Of a stretch of DNA of 6,368 nucleotides, positions 3,427 to 6,368 are shown piece by piece (positions within the stretch are counted from its first letter, which is position 1; each line of letters begins with the position of its first letter). The stretch is from Acidobacteriota bacterium (GTDB lineage: Bacteria > Acidobacteriota > Polarisedimenticolia > J045), in NCBI GenBank assembly GCA_024276295.1, contig JAJRXN010000374.1:1-6368 (forward strand). Reading direction: 5' to 3'. Position numbers and translations under genes: made by a program. The notes beneath the pieces are model-generated. The model did no database searches. It saw nothing but the letters and a program-made list of their open reading frames with translations, and had not been told where the DNA came from.

Positions 3427-6368
3427 TCAGGCGTGGGCGGCTTCCGCCGCGGGATCGAAACCGATCTCGACGCGCCAGCCCCCGCCCTCGGCCGGGCCGC
3501 ATTCCAGTCGGGCCCCGATCGCTGCCGCCCGCCGCGCCATGCTCTCGAGGCCCAGTCCGCCGCCGCCGGCGGAATTCCCGTCGCCCCTCCCGTCGTCGAC
3601 GATCCAGAGCGCCCAGCGCCGCCGACCCTCGGCGCGCAGCCCGATCTCGACCTCCGTGGCGCCGGAGTGCCGCGCGGCGTTGTGCAGCGCCTCGAGCGCG
3701 ACGAGTTGCACGTGGCGCGCGACGGCGTGCGAGAGCGTCACCGCCGGCACCGGCCGGGGGAACGTCGTGCGCAGCCGGATCCGTCGCGGCTCGAGCAGCT
3801 CGCGGCCCCGGTCGACGAGGTCGCCGGCGAGCCGGTCGAGCGTCCGCCCGCCCGGCTGCAGCGCCCAGACGATGTTTCCGAGCGCGTCGCCGAGGTCCCG
3901 CGCGATCCGAGCGATCCGCCGAGCGAGCGCGCGACGCCGTCCGGGATCCGCTTCGTCGTCGTCCGCGTCGGCGAGCAGGCCGGCGAGCAGGCCGATGCTC
4001 CCCAGGCGCGACCCCATCTCGTCGTGCAGGTCCATCGCGATGCGAGTCCGCTCCCGCTCGACGTGCAACAGCCGCTCGACGCGCCACCGGTGGACGGCGA
4101 CGACCGCGGCGAGCAGCAGCGCGACGCCGAGCGCGAGCGCCCAGCCGCGCCGGTACCACGGAGGGGTGACCGAAAAGGAGAGCCGCGCGGGAGGGTCGCT
4201 CCAGTTCGTGCCGTCGAGCGATGCGGAGACCTCGACGGTGTAACCGCCGGGGTGGAGATCGACGAAGCGGAACCAGGGATGACGGGTCGTCTTCCACGGA
4301 GCGCCGGATCGGTAGCGGACGCGGTAGCGCAGCAGTTCCGGCGCGCGATACGAGGCGGCGACGAAGCGGACCTCGACGGTGTCACGGTCGTGGGGCAGGC
4401 GGATCCCGGAACGGACCGGGACGTCCGTTCCTCCCGCGCGGATCTCGGCGATCCAGACGCCGGGAGGGGAGGGCCGCGAACGTCGCACCCGGGCCGGGAC
4501 GTGCACGACACCGGCGCGCGTCGCGAGCCACAGGTCGCCGCCCGCTTCCTCGACGACGTCCTCGACGAGTTCCCGGGGGATCCCGTGCCAGGAGTCGAGC
4601 CGCTCGACGAGGCGCCATCGGCCCGAGGCGTCCGGCTCCACGCGGGCGACGACGCCGTCGCCGCAGACCCAGACGCCCTTCCCGCGCCCGGCGGCCAGTT
4701 CCTTGACCCAGCTCGTTCCGAGTTCCGCCTCGCCGACGAGTTCGACCCAGCGCTCCCCGGTCTGCCGCAGGACGCCGGCGTCGCGCGTGGCGAGCCAGAT
4801 CTCGCCGGGTGCCGCCTCGAAGAGGTCCCAGATCTCCCCGACGCCGGGAACTTCCTCGCAGACGACGCCGTCGAGTTCGCCGCGCACGGCGTCGCCGACG
4901 CGGACCCGGCAGACCCGAGACAGGTCGGCCAGCCAGAGCGTGCCGGCCCCGTCCTCGAGCACGAACCAGGGCGCGACGTCGAGCCGATCGGCGAGCGGGC
5001 GCAGGTCGGCGACCCGCCGCGGCGGCCCGCCCTCGGGCGCGGTCTTCCAGAGCGTGCCCCAGAGCGTGATCCACGCCGTTCCGTCCGCGGCGGGCGCGCA
5101 CGCGCCCCGCGCCGCCGTGCCCGCGTCGCGGGGCATGCGGTGGACGCGGAGATCGCGCCCGCGCGACTCGACGACGATTCCCGCGGGCTCGCCCTTCCCG
5201 CCTTCGACGAGAAGACCGGCGGCCCAGAAGCGCCCGTAGCCGTCGGCGCAGGGCGGGCGGCGGAGCGAGGCGTCGAGTCGTTTCGCCGGGACGGGGCGGT
5301 CGCCGGATAGATCGATCAGTCCGAGCCCGTCCCAGCCGGTGATCCAGATCCCCGCCTCCGTGCGGGTGACGTGGTACGACGATCGGGGCAGGCCGTCCTC
5401 GACGTCGTAGACGAGCGTCTCCGGCTCGGAGAAGCGGAACACGCCCTCCCCCGTCGCGAGCCAGAGGCTTCCTTCGCGATCGACGAGCAGATCGCGGATC
5501 GTGCTCCGGCTCTGTCCCCAGCGCCGGATCTCGACGACGGCTCCCTCGCCGCGCCGGACGCCGAGCAACCGGTCGGACGTGGCGATCCAGAGCGCGCCGT
5601 CGCGCTCGACGACGTCGAGCACGGCGAGCGGCGCCCAGCGGGAGAGGTCGGCCTCGGGACGCCAGACTCCGTCGCGGAGCGCATGGAGGCCGCCGCCGCG
5701 TTCGATGCCGACGATCGTCCCGTCCGCGGTGACGAACACCCGGCGAAAGCGCCGCTGCGGCGCGATGCGTTCGAACGGCGGAGGATCGATCCGCCAGACG
5801 CCTCCCTCTCCGTCGAGCAGGACGAAGCCCGCACCGGTCAGCAGGCGCCGGGGCGTCCCGAGTCCTTCGGGAAGGGCGCCTTCCTCCCAACGGCCGTCCG
5901 GCTCGCGCCGCGCGATTCCGTGCGGAAAGAGGATCCGAAGCCGCCCCGCCGCATCGAAGACCGCGTCGCGGAAACCCAGGAGCGGAGCCCCTCCCGGTCC
6001 CTCGACCGGCCGGACGCCGGTGGGCGAGAGTTCGTGGAGCGACTCGCCCCGCCATCCCGCGAGCAGCCGCTGCGACCCCGCGCGCAGGAAATCGACGCGC
6101 TCGAGACCCGCGCCCTCGTTCGGGATGAGTTCGATGCCGTCCCAGCGGGCTAGTCCCCGCCGCGTGCCGAGCCAGATCGCTCCCTGCTCGTCCTGCGCCA
6201 GGGCGAGCACGCCGGCGGTCATCGGCCCGTGGCGCGGGTCGATGCCCAGCGCGACCGGCTCCGCCGCGCGGCACGGGAGGCTCCCCGCCGCGGCGAGAAA
6301 GGCGGCGAGGAGGAAGAACCGCGGGCGGACGCGACCGCGGCCCGCTCCGGCCCGGCACGAGGAGAGAC
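3427..6368 (-). CDS. Beta-propeller sensor histidine kinase, start missing (off right edge)
   Basis: Two-component sensor that autophosphorylates on His and should pass phosphate to the adjacent regulator. The frame is open to the window edge, 48 residues before the first in-frame ATG (6222). Those residues form a signal peptide (basic GRGRVRPR, hydrophobic FFLLAAFLAAAG, likely cut after CRAA), so the true start lies beyond 6368. Counting from ATG 6222: two-component propeller repeats (about 1-575, e.g. GAIWLGTRRGLARWDG, GSLWLATGEGVFRF, GDLWLATRAGVVHV), then a Y_Y_Y domain (about 612-686), one membrane helix (693-711), HisKA_3 with H733 in MDLHDEMGSRLG (codon 4024-4026), then HATPase_c with N848 in EALHNAARHS, DDGRGDG (876-882) and GLGLESM (889-895). 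All catalytic boxes are intact. There is no fused receiver or DNA-binding domain. The ligand is unknown; related propeller sensors detect extracellular compounds such as glycans. Confidence 0.96.
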   Translation of the reverse strand, partial: LSSCRAGAGRGRVRPRFFLLAAFLAAAGSLPCRAAEPVALGIDPRHGPMTAGVLALAQDEQGAIWLGTRRGLARWDGIELIPNEGAGLERVDFLRAGSQRLLAGWRGESLHELSPTGVRPVEGPGGAPLLGFRDAVFDAAGRLRILFPHGIARREPDGRWEEGALPEGLGTPRRLLTGAGFVLLDGEGGVWRIDPPPFERIAPQRRFRRVFVTADGTIVGIERGGGLHALRDGVWRPEADLSRWAPLAVLDVVERDGALWIATSDRLLGVRRGEGAVVEIRRWGQSRSTIRDLLVDREGSLWLATGEGVFRFSEPETLVYDVEDGLPRSSYHVTRTEAGIWITGWDGLGLIDLSGDRPVPAKRLDASLRRPPCADGYGRFWAAGLLVEGGKGEPAGIVVESRGRDLRVHRMPRDAGTAARGACAPAADGTAWITLWGTLWKTAPEGGPPRRVADLRPLADRLDVAPWFVLEDGAGTLWLADLSRVCRVRVGDAVRGELDGVVCEEVPGVGEIWDLFEAAPGEIWLATRDAGVLRQTGERWVELVGEAELGTSWVKELAAGRGKGVWVCGDGVVARVEPDASGRWRLVERLDSWHGIPRELVEDVVEEAGGDLWLATRAGVVHVPARVRRSRPSPPGVWIAEIRAGGTDVPVRSGIRLPHDRDTVEVRFVAASYRAPELLRYRVRYRSGAPWKTTRHPWFRFVDLHPGGYTVEVSASLDGTNWSDPPARLSFSVTPPWYRRGWALALGVALLLAAVVAVHRWRVERLLHVERERTRIAMDLHDEMGSRLGSIGLLAGLLADADDDEADPGRRRALARRIARIARDLGDALGNIVWALQPGGRTLDRLAGDLVDRGRELLEPRRIRLRTTFPRPVPAVTLSHAVARHVQLVALEALHNAARHSGATEVEIGLRAEGRRRWALWIVDDGRGDGNSAGGGGLGLESMARRAAAIGARLECGPAEGGGWRVEIGFDPAAEAAHA

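Noticed and set aside
3065..4297. A 410-codon minus-strand frame overlapping both the kinase end and the regulator start
   Set aside because: It is out of frame with both genes, very Arg-rich, and covers the 94-base gap only because stops are rare in GC-rich DNA. Not a kinase-regulator fusion.
3433..5310. A 625-codon open frame on the plus strand opposite the kinase gene
   Set aside because: Opposite a kinase with every catalytic motif intact; the translation is low-complexity Arg/Asp/Ala/Pro-rich with no domain signal.
6265..6290. A lipoprotein signal in the kinase leader (Cys in SLPCRAA)
   Set aside because: The residues before the Cys are not a good lipobox; a normal signal peptidase cut after CRAA is more likely.

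Overview
The window is about 70% GC throughout. It carries four genes, all on the minus strand, so the transcriptional order runs from the right edge to the left edge: propeller sensor kinase, then response regulator, then a small secreted protein, then a large secreted repeat protein. The first and last genes run off the window. The protein styles (a two-component propeller kinase and secreted proteins with SxSFR motifs or GYFxD repeats) and the base composition resemble Acidobacteriota-type soil or sediment genomes. That assignment comes from general familiarity and was not tested by comparison.

Right half (6368 to 2655): a membrane sensor histidine kinase with a signal peptide, a long periplasmic beta-propeller region, a Y_Y_Y domain, one membrane helix and a HisKA_3/HATPase_c kinase core. 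A NarL/LuxR-type response regulator follows after 94 bases. Together they look like a complete two-component system that senses something outside the cytoplasm and acts on transcription.

Middle (2654 to 2432): a 223-base gap without a gene but rich in structure. It holds a 30-base near-perfect inverted repeat, two smaller palindromes, the only clearly AT-rich tract nearby (a likely promoter), and a duplicated purine-rich leader element. The copy next to the start codon overlaps the ribosome binding site and fits the G-quadruplex pattern.

Left half (2431 to 1): two exported proteins of unknown function in a tight operon separated by 10 bases. The first is 205 residues, with three SxSFR-type motifs and a fibronectin-III-like half. 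The second is at least 601 residues, with a fibre-like N-terminal domain, six 29-residue GYFxD repeats (two adjacent 87-base units are identical in DNA), a conserved-looking C-terminal region and a Pro/Ala-rich tail that continues off the left edge.

The working model is that the kinase and regulator control the two-gene surface or secreted-protein operon through the inverted repeat. Half of that repeat recurs upstream of the regulator gene. This is inference; the protein families of the kinase and regulator are secure.
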